DNA of 64,000 nucleotides from Candidatus Cohnella colombiensis (GTDB lineage: Bacteria; Bacillota; Bacilli; Paenibacillales; Paenibacillaceae): the NCBI GenBank assembly GCA_029203125.1, contig CP119317.1:1116001-1180000 (forward strand), written 5' to 3'. Position numbers and translations under genes: made by a program. The notes below the pieces were generated by a model that had not been told where the DNA came from, ran no database searches, and saw nothing but the letters and a program-made list of their open reading frames with translations. This document shows, one piece after another, positions 34,300 through 43,708 of the stretch (the first letter of the stretch is position 1; the number at the start of each line of letters is the position of its first letter).

Positions 34300-34316
34300 T
34301 GTTAGAAATTATAACA
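34300..34316 (+). promoter_or_regulatory. GlnR/TnrA box before amt
   Basis: TGTTAGAAATTATAACA is an exact match to TGTNA-N7-TNACA, the site shared by the nitrogen regulators GlnR and TnrA. It lies about 15-30 bases downstream of the predicted transcription start, a repressing position; no second exact site is seen upstream. Confidence 0.8.
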
Positions 34317-34338
34317 TTTAACTCAAGGGGGAATTCTC

Positions 34339-35703
34339 ATGTTCAAAAAGTCATTATTCGTGTTAGGTGTAATGATGGTATTGTTTCCCGCACTTGCAAT
34401 TGCCGCTGATCCCTCGGCGGCGCAGCTCGATGCAGGAATTAGTTCCTTGTGGATCTTAGTATCAGGTATTCTTGTTCTATTAATGCAAGGGGGATTTATT
34501 CTTCTAGAAGCAGGCTCGACACGTATGAAAAATGCGGGTCACGTTGCCGGGAAAACAATCTTTACATTAGGACTTGCATCACTTGTATACTGGGCAGTTG
34601 GTTATGGTGTTGCTTTTGGTGGTGACGCAAGTGAATCTCTAAACAAATTTATAGGTATGGGTGACTTCTTCTATGAACCAAACTTCCTAGCTGTTGACGG
34701 CGATGGGTACCCATCATCCATTTTCTTCATATTTCAATTGGCATTCGTTGCAGTATCTCTTTCGATCGCCTGGGGCGGATTTGCTGAACGTGCGAAATTA
34801 TCTTCCTACTTCATTTTCACGTTAGTATTCTGTTCAGTGATCTATCCGATCATTGCGCACTGGATTTGGGGTGGTGGCTGGCTTGCTGAAGACGGCTCGC
34901 AAGACTTCGCTGGATCTACTGTAGTTCACTTGTCTGGTGCGATGGCTGCTCTTGCGGCAACGATTCTTTTGAAGCCGAGAATCGGTCGCTTCAACAAAGA
35001 TGGCTCTGCGAATGAAATTCCGGGTCACAATCAAGTGTTTACTGCATTAGCAGTTTTGCTTCTGTGGGTAGGTTGGTTTGGATTTAACGCAGGTAGTTGG
35101 CTTGCAGTTAGCGATGGCTTCTTCGGCTTCGTTGCATTTAACACACAGCTCGGTGCTTCAGGCGGTGCGGTTGCAGCATTGTTAGTTTCTTGGCTCTTGA
35201 ACGGTAAGGCTGACATTACAGCGATGTTGAATGGCGCTCTTGCAGGACTTGTTGCGATAACTGCATCGTGTGCATTTGTTGATCCGTGGGCTGCAGTAGT
35301 CATTGGTTTAACTGCGGGCGTTCTCGTCGTATTTAGTACGAAGATGTTCGAAAAGTTAAAGATTGACGATCCGATTTATGCGCTATCCGTGCATGGTGCA
35401 GCAGGAGTATGGGGCACGTTGGCGAATGGTATTTTTGCAACAGATAAGTTGGTTGAACAAGTGGGTGTAGGTAAGCCTGGCCTATTATATGGTGGCGGCA
35501 TGGAGCAATTATGGGTACAATTCGAATCTGTAGTCGTAGCTGGAGCATTCGCATTCTTTACTTCATTCCTTGTACTTTGGATCATTAAGAAGTCGATTGA
35601 CTTCCGGGTAACTGAAGAACAAGAAATCATCGGTCTTGATCTTAGTGAGCACGGTAATTATGGTTATCCGGAGCAAATGAAAAAGACAGGAACGTCAGTC
35701 TAA
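34339..35703 (+). CDS. amt: Ammonium transporter
   Basis: Trimeric Amt/MEP/Rh channel that imports ammonium when nitrogen is scarce. The 454 residues include an N-terminal hydrophobic leader (LFPALAIAA), then 11 membrane segments. Family markers are SGILVLLMQGGFILLEAGSTRMKNAGH, GGFAERAKLSSYF, the pore region STVVHLSGAMAALAA with its histidine, and the second pore histidine in ALSVHGAAGVWGTLA. AAGGGGGAA precedes the ATG. No PII (glnK) gene follows, which is the usual partner; instead a GlnD-like gene does. Confidence 0.95.
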   Translation: MFKKSLFVLGVMMVLFPALAIAADPSAAQLDAGISSLWILVSGILVLLMQGGFILLEAGSTRMKNAGHVAGKTIFTLGLASLVYWAVGYGVAFGGDASESLNKFIGMGDFFYEPNFLAVDGDGYPSSIFFIFQLAFVAVSLSIAWGGFAERAKLSSYFIFTLVFCSVIYPIIAHWIWGGGWLAEDGSQDFAGSTVVHLSGAMAALAATILLKPRIGRFNKDGSANEIPGHNQVFTALAVLLLWVGWFGFNAGSWLAVSDGFFGFVAFNTQLGASGGAVAALLVSWLLNGKADITAMLNGALAGLVAITASCAFVDPWAAVVIGLTAGVLVVFSTKMFEKLKIDDPIYALSVHGAAGVWGTLANGIFATDKLVEQVGVGKPGLLYGGGMEQLWVQFESVVVAGAFAFFTSFLVLWIIKKSIDFRVTEEQEIIGLDLSEHGNYGYPEQMKKTGTSV

Positions 35704-35749
35704 ACGAACGATTCATTAACCGATATCCTTTCAGGAGGTTATGAACGTA

Positions 35750-36838
35750 ATGACTAATCCCCAAATCGAGCAAAGTATACTTCAAATTGAAGTCACTGAT
35801 GATTTGCAGCAGCTTAGAACGATTCGGATGGGGGAACAGGAAAGAATTTCGCAAGCTATGTTCCATACGCCGATTCAATCGGTCATGAATGAGTTGAATC
35901 AACTACATGATGCACTCGTTATCAAAGTAATAGATCTTGCTGAGATCGAGATGGCACGGTTGGGGCACGGCGCCCCTCCCGTGCCATATGCATATATGCT
36001 TTACGGGAGTGCAGGGCGATCAGAGCAAACCCTATACAGCGATCAAGATAGTGGAATGATCTATGAGAACCCACCGGGGGAATATGAAGCAGCACAATAT
36101 CGTAGTTACTTCCAACAACTGGCAACCCTTGCTGTCAACTATTTCATACAGTTAGGGTATCCGCCATGTGAAGGTAGCGTTATTGCTTCTAATCCTCAAT
36201 GGTGTTTATCACTAACAGAGTGGGAATTTAAGATCAATAGCTGGTTTAAGGAGCCGAGCTGGGAAAGTGTACGTTATTTACTCATTGTTACAGATGGAAG
36301 GGTTGTTACTGGTCATAAATCGCTTGCGGAGCGTATGAAGGAGCGTTTTTTTTGCGATGTGCTTGAACAGCCTATCATTGTTCAAAGAATGCTCGAAAAC
36401 ACTTTAAGGCATAAAGTGCTTGTCGGTGTATTTGGTCAACTACTTCGTGAGCAATATGGCGATGATGCTGGAAGCTTAGACATTAAGTATGGTGCTTATA
36501 TTCCGATGGTAAATGCATTTCGTCTGCTTGCAGTACATTCTGGCATTCAAGAGTCGAGTACGTTAAAGCGAATTGCTGCATTAGAAAAGCAAAGTGTGTT
36601 GACGAATGATGAAGCGTTGGATGCGACCGAGGCTTTCGAGTTCATTTTAGCTTTACGTTTAATGACGTCCTTCGCATTGGAGCAGGGGCAGTTAATTGGC
36701 AGTGGTAAATTGCGTGCGGAGCAGCTCACAGAGGAGTTAAAAGCGCCACTGAAAAAAGCACTCAAGACGGGTAAGCGAATACAACGTAAAGTATTAAAAT
36801 TAATGAATGACCGCTCTGGCGGGAGGGCGACGTTATGA
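35750..36838 (+). CDS. GlnD-like nucleotidyltransferase (DUF294)
   Basis: A 362-residue cytoplasmic protein with a nucleotidyltransferase core GSAGRSEQTLYSDQDSGMIY near residue 85 (GS-x10-DxD pattern) and a C-terminal DUF294 substrate-binding helical domain. It resembles the catalytic part of GlnD (PII uridylyltransferase) but lacks HD and ACT domains. ATG 35741 is only two bases from AGGAGG, so ATG 35750 is chosen. Its place behind amt suggests nitrogen signalling, but the substrate is unknown. It overlaps the next gene by ATGA. Confidence 0.85.
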   Translation: MTNPQIEQSILQIEVTDDLQQLRTIRMGEQERISQAMFHTPIQSVMNELNQLHDALVIKVIDLAEIEMARLGHGAPPVPYAYMLYGSAGRSEQTLYSDQDSGMIYENPPGEYEAAQYRSYFQQLATLAVNYFIQLGYPPCEGSVIASNPQWCLSLTEWEFKINSWFKEPSWESVRYLLIVTDGRVVTGHKSLAERMKERFFCDVLEQPIIVQRMLENTLRHKVLVGVFGQLLREQYGDDAGSLDIKYGAYIPMVNAFRLLAVHSGIQESSTLKRIAALEKQSVLTNDEALDATEAFEFILALRLMTSFALEQGQLIGSGKLRAEQLTEELKAPLKKALKTGKRIQRKVLKLMNDRSGGRATL

Positions 36839-37581
36839 AGCAACCGCCGGAGGATATGAATTCATTGGGTCGAGCTTGGCATCTTTATAAGTTGGGGGGA
36901 TTAACACCTGCTATTGCATCGATGCTAGGATCAACGAATGCGCAACAGATGGCTTTTATAAGATCAATGTCGCGGGTTCAACGAAAAGAGAGCTCGCTTG
37001 ATATATTGCTTGCAGATATGGAGGCGGTCGTATTCGATTTGGAGACGACTGGCTTCTATCCTTACAATGGAGACGAAATATTATCGATTGGTGCTGTGCG
37101 GATTCGTGGGGGGCAATTCGAGGACGCGGAGCCTTTTTATAGACTTGTCAATCCGAAACGCAAAGTGCCGCAACAGATTACGGAGCTTACTGGGATTACG
37201 AATGAAATGGCGGAAACCGCACCCCAGTTGATGGACGGTCTGCATGATTTTATGGATTTTGTAGGGACGAGGGTGCTGATTGCGCATAGCAGCTCACATG
37301 ACAAGCAATTTTTGAACAGTGCACTATGGCGCACATCGAAGGTGAATTTAACGCATCGTATTTTGGATACGATGATGATTTCAAAGTGGCTTGAGTCTGA
37401 TGCACTCTATTACGGTCTAGATGAAGTGCTTGAACGGAATGGAATTGAAGTGACGACGCGTCATCATGCGCTCCACGATTCAGTCATGACTGCAAAGCTT
37501 TACATCAAGTTTTTGCAACAAGTGCTTGATCGTCAAGTGACTACGCTCGGTGATTTATATGCGTATTTGAGCAGACGTTAA
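36835..37581 (+). CDS. DEDDh 3-prime-to-5-prime exonuclease (DnaQ/epsilon family)
   Basis: A 248-residue protein. The nuclease domain starts near residue 60 with Exo I AVVFDLETTGFYPYNGDEIL (D and E), followed by Exo II LIAHSSSHDKQFLN (D) and Exo III HHALHDSVMTAKLY (H and D). All five catalytic positions are present, so it should be active on DNA or RNA ends. The first 60 residues are a basic helical extension. It is coupled to the DUF294 gene through a four-base overlap; the pairing of a nucleotidyltransferase and an exonuclease is unexplained. Confidence 0.9.
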   Translation: MKQPPEDMNSLGRAWHLYKLGGLTPAIASMLGSTNAQQMAFIRSMSRVQRKESSLDILLADMEAVVFDLETTGFYPYNGDEILSIGAVRIRGGQFEDAEPFYRLVNPKRKVPQQITELTGITNEMAETAPQLMDGLHDFMDFVGTRVLIAHSSSHDKQFLNSALWRTSKVNLTHRILDTMMISKWLESDALYYGLDEVLERNGIEVTTRHHALHDSVMTAKLYIKFLQQVLDRQVTTLGDLYAYLSRR

Positions 37582-37675
37582 TCGTACCAATATCGTATGG
37601 GAGTGCTCGATTGGAACTTACACCAATAATGAGTTAAAATAGAAGAACAACGGATAAAGGAATGATGACAGAACA

Positions 37676-38245
37676 ATGAAACGGAATATTCTTATACTTG
37701 GATTCGTGTTCCTCGCGATTATAGCAGTTGTTGTTATGAACCAAACGAACAAACAGGGCACTCAGCAGGGAGCCACGTTAGGCACGGCGCAGGGTGATGT
37801 ACAACTACCGGAATCACCGGTCAAAGGAGCAATGGCACCACGGTTTGAGCTTGCATCTTTAGATGGAGCCGAGCAATACCAGGTTGGCGGCGAGCGTGAT
37901 AAGTTGTTAATTATTAATTTCTGGGCGGCGTGGTGCGGTCCATGCGAAGAAGAAGCTCCGGACCTCGTTGATATCTATAATGAGCATCAAGGGCAATTAG
38001 ATATTTATGCGGTCAATGCAACGAATTATGACAAGCTTCGTGAAGCGAAAGATTTTGTGAAGGAGCAGGGCTTCGAGTTCCCTGTATTAACTGACGCAAA
38101 AGGGACAGCGGGTGACCTTTATAAGGTATTTTCTTATCCGACCAGCTTCATTGTGAATCGTGAAGGGATTGTCGTCGAAAGAATCGAAGGCATCATTTCT
38201 CGAAAGCAGTGGGAAAAGTATTTGGATAATGCGCTCGCTTCGTAA
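37676..38245 (+). CDS. TlpA/ResA-type membrane-anchored thiol-disulfide oxidoreductase
   Basis: A 189-residue extracytoplasmic thioredoxin-like protein. Residues 4-24 are a membrane anchor (ILILGFVFLAIIAVVVM); a short Gln/Gly-rich linker follows. The redox site is WAAWCGPCEEEAPDL near residue 85 and the cis-proline is in SYPTSFIVNREG. It resembles ResA, which reduces apocytochrome c, and other cell-wall thioredoxins; no cytochrome assembly gene lies beside it. It stands alone, followed by a terminator. Confidence 0.88.
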   Translation: MKRNILILGFVFLAIIAVVVMNQTNKQGTQQGATLGTAQGDVQLPESPVKGAMAPRFELASLDGAEQYQVGGERDKLLIINFWAAWCGPCEEEAPDLVDIYNEHQGQLDIYAVNATNYDKLREAKDFVKEQGFEFPVLTDAKGTAGDLYKVFSYPTSFIVNREGIVVERIEGIISRKQWEKYLDNALAS

Positions 38246-38267
38246 GATAAGTACCCTATAAATAATT

Positions 38268-38320
38268 ACACCCCCGAATTCGATTAGCTGTGAAATGCAG
38301 CTTCGACTTCGGGGGTGTTT
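38268..38320. terminator. Terminator between the TlpA gene and cimA
   Basis: ACACCCCCGAA (38268-38278) pairs with TTCGGGGGTGT (38308-38318), followed by T residues. It lies between two convergent genes and may work on both strands. Confidence 0.88.
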
Positions 38321-38334
38321 TCAATTGATTTTAA

Positions 38335-39948
38335 TTAGTGGTTTATTAAACCAAGCGATTCACGAGGTGACTTAGAAGTGGAATCTTCTTTGTCCATCGC
38401 TAGAAGTGCATAACGAATACTGTCAACGAGTGCTTCCCAGCTCGCTTCGATGACGTTGGACGAAACGCCGACAGTGCTCCATGTATCATTGAAGTCAGTC
38501 GATTCAATCAATACACGAACTTTAGCGGCTGTAGCGTCCTTCTCGTTCAACACACGAACCTTATAATCTGTTAGATGGATGTCGCGAATGCCCGGATAAA
38601 ATTGAATGAGCGCTTTACGCAAAGCGTTATCGAGTGCATTCACTGGACCGTTACCCTCGGCAACGGTATACACTTGTTCATCACCGACTGTAATTTTCAT
38701 GATTGCTTCCGTAACGAGTGAGGCGCCGTTCTTCTCGACGATAATTTTAAAAGAATCAACAGTGAATACTTCTTTTGTACTGCCATATGCATCCCGAAGC
38801 AACAGCTCCAAAGAAGCGTCAGCGCCTTCAAATTGATAGCCTTGATGCTCAAGCTCTTTAACGCGTTCGATCACATTGCGTGACTTTAATCCATCTGTTC
38901 CGATATCAAGACCAAGCTCTTGTGCCTTGGACACGATGTTGCTCTGACCTGCGAGCTCAGAGACGAGTACGCGTTGTTTATTACCGACGAGCTCAGGTGA
39001 AATATGCTCATATGTCTTCGAATCTTTCATGATTGCGGAAACGTGAATACCCCCCTTATGTGCAAAGGCAGCATTGCCAACATAAGGCTGATTGACAGGG
39101 AGATGCACGTTCGCGATCTCGCTAACGTAGCGTGCGACATTAGTTAGTGACTTTAATTGTTCGTCGCTGACACAGTGATAGCCCATCTTAAGTTGCAAGT
39201 TCGGGATGATTGAAGCGAGATTCGCATTCCCACAACGCTCACCGTATCCATTGATCGTTCCTTGAACTTGTCTAGCTCCAGCAGTTATTGCTGCGAGCGA
39301 GTTCGCAACTGCAAGTTCGCAGTCATTATGCGTATGAATTCCGATCGGAGTATCGATCAAGGAGGTGACACGCGATACGATTTCATGGATTTCTCCTGGC
39401 AGTGTACCGCCATTCGTATCACAAAGTACAATCCACTTTGAGCCGGCATCTCGCGCTTTTGCGAGTGCTGCAAGCGCGTAATCAGGATTCGCTTTGTACC
39501 CATCGAAGAAATGTTCAGCGTCGAACAATGCTTCCATACCATTCTGGTTTACGTAAGCAAGCGATTCATAAATCATAGCTAGATTTTCTTCTAGTGTCGT
39601 CTGAAGCGCGGTATGTACATGGAAATCCCACGACTTTCCGACAAGCGTAGCAGCCTTCGCTCCCGATTCAATCAAGTGCTTGAGATTGATATCTTGCTCG
39701 CAAATACTATTTTTTCGACGGGTGCTTCCGAACGCAGTTAGCTTCGCATGCAAATTCAAATCGCGAATGCGATTGAAAAATTCGATATCTTTGCTGTTGC
39801 TACCCGGATTACCGCCTTCAATATAGTGAACGCCAAGTGCATCGAGCTTGAGCGCTATCTTGACTTTATCCTCTGCTGTTAGACTAATTCCCTCACCTTG
39901 CGTACCGTCGCGCAAAGTTGTATCGAATATCGTTATTGGTGTAGACAT
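38335..39948 (-). CDS. cimA: Citramalate synthase
   Basis: Condenses pyruvate and acetyl-CoA to (R)-citramalate, a threonine-independent entry into isoleucine synthesis. The 537-residue enzyme is of the LeuA/HMG-CoA-lyase superfamily. The catalytic TIM barrel begins FDTTLRDGTQGEGISLTAEDK and holds the metal-binding HTHNDCELAVANS; a GYGERCGNANL block and HKGGIHVSA follow, then a C-terminal regulatory domain. The length and the GNPGSN segment fit the CimA group rather than 2-isopropylmalate synthase. It is divergent from dinB. Confidence 0.92.
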   Translation of the reverse strand: MSTPITIFDTTLRDGTQGEGISLTAEDKVKIALKLDALGVHYIEGGNPGSNSKDIEFFNRIRDLNLHAKLTAFGSTRRKNSICEQDINLKHLIESGAKAATLVGKSWDFHVHTALQTTLEENLAMIYESLAYVNQNGMEALFDAEHFFDGYKANPDYALAALAKARDAGSKWIVLCDTNGGTLPGEIHEIVSRVTSLIDTPIGIHTHNDCELAVANSLAAITAGARQVQGTINGYGERCGNANLASIIPNLQLKMGYHCVSDEQLKSLTNVARYVSEIANVHLPVNQPYVGNAAFAHKGGIHVSAIMKDSKTYEHISPELVGNKQRVLVSELAGQSNIVSKAQELGLDIGTDGLKSRNVIERVKELEHQGYQFEGADASLELLLRDAYGSTKEVFTVDSFKIIVEKNGASLVTEAIMKITVGDEQVYTVAEGNGPVNALDNALRKALIQFYPGIRDIHLTDYKVRVLNEKDATAAKVRVLIESTDFNDTWSTVGVSSNVIEASWEALVDSIRYALLAMDKEDSTSKSPRESLGLINH

Positions 39949-40050
39949 GCGTCAGCGTAAAGCCTCCTTAATCCAAACAAGTTATACTATTATAGCATGT
40001 AGTTGCTCAGATTTGTATAATGAATGTGACCAGGAAAGGAGAGCTCGCGG

Positions 40051-41334
40051 GTGAATAGATCGAAGCATAGAGTCATCCTTCATATCGATATGAACGCATA
40101 TTATTGTTCTGTTCACGCTGCGGAAGAACCCGAGCGTTACAAGAACAAACCCACGGCTGTCGCTGGAAGTGTCGAGTTGCGAAAAGGAATTCTCGTGACA
40201 AGCTCTTATGAAGCTAGGTCGCTCGGCATCCGAACGGGGATGACAGTGAGAGAGGCGACTCGTATTTGTCCTGAGCTTATATTGATTTCACCAAATTTCG
40301 ATCTATATCGCAAATACAGCAAAAACTTTATGCGCATTGCTGGGAATTATACACCGCTCGTCGAAGCCGTCTCCATTGATGAATGTTTTCTGGACATTAC
40401 AGGTAGTTCGCAATTCGGGACAGCGGAGCAAATCGCTGAAACGATCCAACGTAGAATTCGTGAGGAGCTTTCATTGCCATGCTCGATTGGGATTGCACCC
40501 AATAAGCTGTTAGCCAAGATGGCATCGGATATGCGCAAGCCAGATGCGATAACGATATTGCGCAGACGCGAGGTTCCCAAGCTGCTGTGGGATAAACCTT
40601 GTCAAACGCTGCATGGTATTGGTTCGCGTACAGCAGATAAGCTATTGCGATTGAATATTCGAACGATCGGTGAATTGGCTGGTGCTGATTTAGCGATGCT
40701 TCAAGATCGTTTTGGTGTATATGGGGCATGGATGAAGCGGGCTGCACACGGCCTTGATGATGCAGTTGTAGAGCCTTTACATGAAGCGCCGAAATCGATT
40801 GGTCATACAACTACGCTTCCAGCAGACATTACTGACAAGGAACAATATTATCGCGTGCTGCTTAACCTTGCAGACCAGACAACAAGACGGCTTCGGCACC
40901 AAGCGATGGTATGCACGACGATTCAACTGACGATTAGAGACCCGGACATGCGAACAATTACGCGATCAGCAACGCTGCCCACTGCAACTGATTATGCACA
41001 AGAGGTTTATAAGGTCGCATGTCGACTGATGGATGCGCATTGGAACGAAGGTAATCCCGTGCGTTTGCTAGGTATCACTCTGCAATCTCTCGGAGCGAAG
41101 GAAGAGACGCCGGTTCAACTTGATCTATTTTCATATGAACAGAAGCCCAAGCAGGATCGACTGCTCACCATCATGGATCAACTTAGAGATAAATTTGGTG
41201 AAGATGCAGTGCTGACTGCTGGAATGCTGGGAGAAGACCCTTCATCATTAATTCGGAATAAGAAGATTCGCGGAACGTCGTTGCAGAAAGATTTTTTACG
41301 TGAAAATGAAGGCTTGAATGAGAACGATTATTAA
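40051..41334 (+). CDS. dinB: DNA polymerase IV (Y family)
   Basis: Error-prone translesion polymerase, 427 residues. Catalytic acids lie in HIDMNAYYCSVHAAE near residue 10 and AVSIDECFLDITG near 107. The little finger follows, and the C-terminal half carries QLDLFS, a fit to the clamp-binding QxxLF motif. The YYCS segment includes the aromatic steric-gate position. It starts at GTG 40051 behind AAAGGAGAG. I see no LexA box in the gap to cimA. Confidence 0.93.
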   Translation: MNRSKHRVILHIDMNAYYCSVHAAEEPERYKNKPTAVAGSVELRKGILVTSSYEARSLGIRTGMTVREATRICPELILISPNFDLYRKYSKNFMRIAGNYTPLVEAVSIDECFLDITGSSQFGTAEQIAETIQRRIREELSLPCSIGIAPNKLLAKMASDMRKPDAITILRRREVPKLLWDKPCQTLHGIGSRTADKLLRLNIRTIGELAGADLAMLQDRFGVYGAWMKRAAHGLDDAVVEPLHEAPKSIGHTTTLPADITDKEQYYRVLLNLADQTTRRLRHQAMVCTTIQLTIRDPDMRTITRSATLPTATDYAQEVYKVACRLMDAHWNEGNPVRLLGITLQSLGAKEETPVQLDLFSYEQKPKQDRLLTIMDQLRDKFGEDAVLTAGMLGEDPSSLIRNKKIRGTSLQKDFLRENEGLNENDY

Positions 41335-41451
41335 GTAGAAAGAATATATAGAAAGATGTACAAAAGGGTTTGATCTTACGGACATATTATATTATATTGA
41401 TTGTAAGAACGGTTGTTGCAGATGATTTATTGAACTTTAGGAGGTTATATC

Positions 41452-41688
41452 ATGGCTAAGTTTACTTATGTAGATAAAGACACTTGTATTGCATGCGGAG
41501 CTTGTGGAGCAACAGCACCTGACATCTATGATTATGACGATGAAGGGCTAGCAGAAGTTATTTATGCAAATGATGGCAACCACGGAAACACGGAAATCCC
41601 TGAGGATCTGTTCGATGATCTTCAAGACGCTTGTGATGGATGCCCTACCGATTCCATCAAAGTAGCAGATTCTCCGTTTAATATGTAA
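41452..41688 (+). CDS. fer: [4Fe-4S] ferredoxin
   Basis: A 78-residue acidic electron carrier close to Bacillus Fer. Three cluster cysteines lie in CIACGAC near residue 12 and the fourth in CDGCPTDSI near residue 63 (CxxCxxC ... CP). The single [4Fe-4S] layout is typical for the Bacillus type. AGGAGG precedes the ATG. It is a single gene with its own terminator, probably serving several reductases. Confidence 0.95.
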   Translation: MAKFTYVDKDTCIACGACGATAPDIYDYDDEGLAEVIYANDGNHGNTEIPEDLFDDLQDACDGCPTDSIKVADSPFNM

Positions 41689-41705
41689 GCCCATTATACG
41701 AAGCA

Positions 41706-41747
41706 AACCCGTAATTAGGACTTAACTCCTAGTTACGGGTTTTTTTT
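41706..41747 (+). terminator. Terminator of the ferredoxin gene
   Basis: AACCCGTAA (41706-41714) pairs with TTACGGGTT (41733-41741), with an inner TAGGA/TCCTA, followed by a run of T. Confidence 0.93.
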
Positions 41748-41857
41748 ACGCGCAAAAAAGTGACTCTCGTCACTGTTTTAACCTTTTTGACAATTTCCAA
41801 CAAAAAAACTAGTCTCTAAGTTATAATATAACTTGAGTGGTAACATTTACATAGGGC

Positions 41858-43687
41858 GTGAATGAATTGAGAGAAAAGATTAAGTATATAGCGATTGTAT
41901 TGAATGTCGTTTTATTGATCGCTGTTTATATCATTTCGCAATCACATATTTTGTGGAATATTGACCATCAATTGGCTGATTTCAACATGAAAGAAACTGC
42001 ACATCATGAACCAAATTCGAAAATCATCATCGTTGCCATTGACGATGATTCATTAGAGGTACTAGGTCGATTTCCTTGGGATCGCTCGGTGTATGCAGCA
42101 TTACTCGACAATATGAACCTAGAGGATAACATTCCGAAGGCGATTGCGTTCGATGTTATCTTTAGTGAAGAAAGTAACAACATGGATAGCGATATGGCCT
42201 TCGCTCAAGCTCTAGCAACTTATCCGAATGTGATCTTACCGGTAGTCGGCAATACCGGTTTAACGGAGACAACACAGACGAAAGGTCAATTGACTAGGGC
42301 TACTTCGGTATTAAAGCCGTATGAACTATATGCAGATTTAGTACAGCAAGCACACATTAATCGGGTGAGCAGCTTGGATGGAGTTATCCGTCAGGCATGG
42401 CTTCACATTCAAGGCCCGGATGGTGAAGTTATACCTTCACTCGCTTATAAGGCTGTCGAGATGGCTGGTTATGATTTGACAAAGTACGTCAATTGGACTG
42501 ACCCGCGTAAGACGACAGAGAAAGTGATGAAGAATACGATAACGGTGGATTATGAGTTATCTACGGAGGACTTTACTACTGTTTCTTTTATAGATGTGCT
42601 TGAAGGCAATATTCCTGCAGATTGGTTTCAGGATGCAATTGTGTTTATTGGTTTTACAGCAGTTGGATTGTCGAATGACGGTGGACAGGATACGGGGATT
42701 ACACCAATAGAGAAAAATATGAAGCTAGTATACGTCCACGCGAATATCGCGAACCAACTTATGATAGGTGCCATGGTTGAATATACACCTGATTGGATCG
42801 AACTGGCGCTTACAATGCTTCTATTTGCACTTTTTGTCGCATTGCCATGGAAGCTAAAAAACATTTATTCCTTCCTCTTATTTATTTTTACAGCCGCAAT
42901 CGTCTTGTACGGTCAGTATGCACTATATGAAAGCACAATGACTAGAATTGTCGTTGTCAACGCTCTACTTGCGATGGTACTCGCTTATTTGGCCAACGTT
43001 TCATTGAAATCATACTTGGATAATGTGCAGAAGAGCTTTGTGACACGTCAATTTGGCCGTTATATTTCACCGGATCTCGTAAAACAAATTGTAGCCAAGG
43101 ATATCGACATCGAGCTAGGAGGCGACTTGAAGCTCATTACGATCTTGTTCCTCGATATTCGTGGATTTACGCCACTGTCTGAGAAGTTATCGCCACCAGA
43201 GCTTGTTGATACGCTTAATACGATGTTTAACATGATCACAGAAACGACATTACGCAATGAAGGGACGATTGATAAATTCATTGGAGACGCAGCGATGATT
43301 TTGTTTAATGCGCCATTAGAAGTGAAGGAGCATGAGCGAATGGCGGTACAAACCGCATATGAGATCCAGCAAGGGATGAAGAAGATTCGTGATGAAATCT
43401 TGGATAAATACGACTGTGAGGTCAATGTCGGTATAGGTATTCATACGGGTAACGTCGTTGTAGGAAATATAGGTTCCTATCTGAGAGTCGATTACACGGC
43501 AATCGGTGACAATGTCAACATCGCAGCGCGAATTGAATCACAAACGAAGAAGGGACAAGTTCACGTGTCTGAGCAAGTATATGAGAAGACGAAAGCATTC
43601 TTCCGATTTGATGAAGGTGAAGATCGTATGTTTAAAGGTAAATCACATCCGATTAGGGTGTATGAAGTTATAGAACCCATACAATAA
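41858..43687 (+). CDS. CHASE2-domain adenylate cyclase
   Basis: A 609-residue membrane sensor-cyclase. One membrane helix (residues 10-30) is followed by an extracellular CHASE2 sensor domain (about 35-315, with VAIDDDSLEVLGRFPWDRSVYA and PKAIAFDVIFSE), then three membrane helices (about 318-390) and a class III cyclase domain (425-600). Catalytic residues are complete: metal Asp in FLDIRGFTPLSE and IGDAAMILFN, the adenine-selecting Lys in TIDKFIGD and Asp in VDYTAIGDNVNIAARI, with the transition-state Asn and Arg. It starts at GTG 41858, whose ribosome site is weak. The FecR gene follows after 21 bases. Confidence 0.92.
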   Translation: MNELREKIKYIAIVLNVVLLIAVYIISQSHILWNIDHQLADFNMKETAHHEPNSKIIIVAIDDDSLEVLGRFPWDRSVYAALLDNMNLEDNIPKAIAFDVIFSEESNNMDSDMAFAQALATYPNVILPVVGNTGLTETTQTKGQLTRATSVLKPYELYADLVQQAHINRVSSLDGVIRQAWLHIQGPDGEVIPSLAYKAVEMAGYDLTKYVNWTDPRKTTEKVMKNTITVDYELSTEDFTTVSFIDVLEGNIPADWFQDAIVFIGFTAVGLSNDGGQDTGITPIEKNMKLVYVHANIANQLMIGAMVEYTPDWIELALTMLLFALFVALPWKLKNIYSFLLFIFTAAIVLYGQYALYESTMTRIVVVNALLAMVLAYLANVSLKSYLDNVQKSFVTRQFGRYISPDLVKQIVAKDIDIELGGDLKLITILFLDIRGFTPLSEKLSPPELVDTLNTMFNMITETTLRNEGTIDKFIGDAAMILFNAPLEVKEHERMAVQTAYEIQQGMKKIRDEILDKYDCEVNVGIGIHTGNVVVGNIGSYLRVDYTAIGDNVNIAARIESQTKKGQVHVSEQVYEKTKAFFRFDEGEDRMFKGKSHPIRVYEVIEPIQ

Positions 43688-43708
43688 TTTGAAGGAGGAA
43701 GTCGAATT

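Noticed and set aside
39949..40050. LexA box in front of dinB
   Set aside because: No GAAC-N4-GTTC or close variant is present in the cimA-dinB gap.
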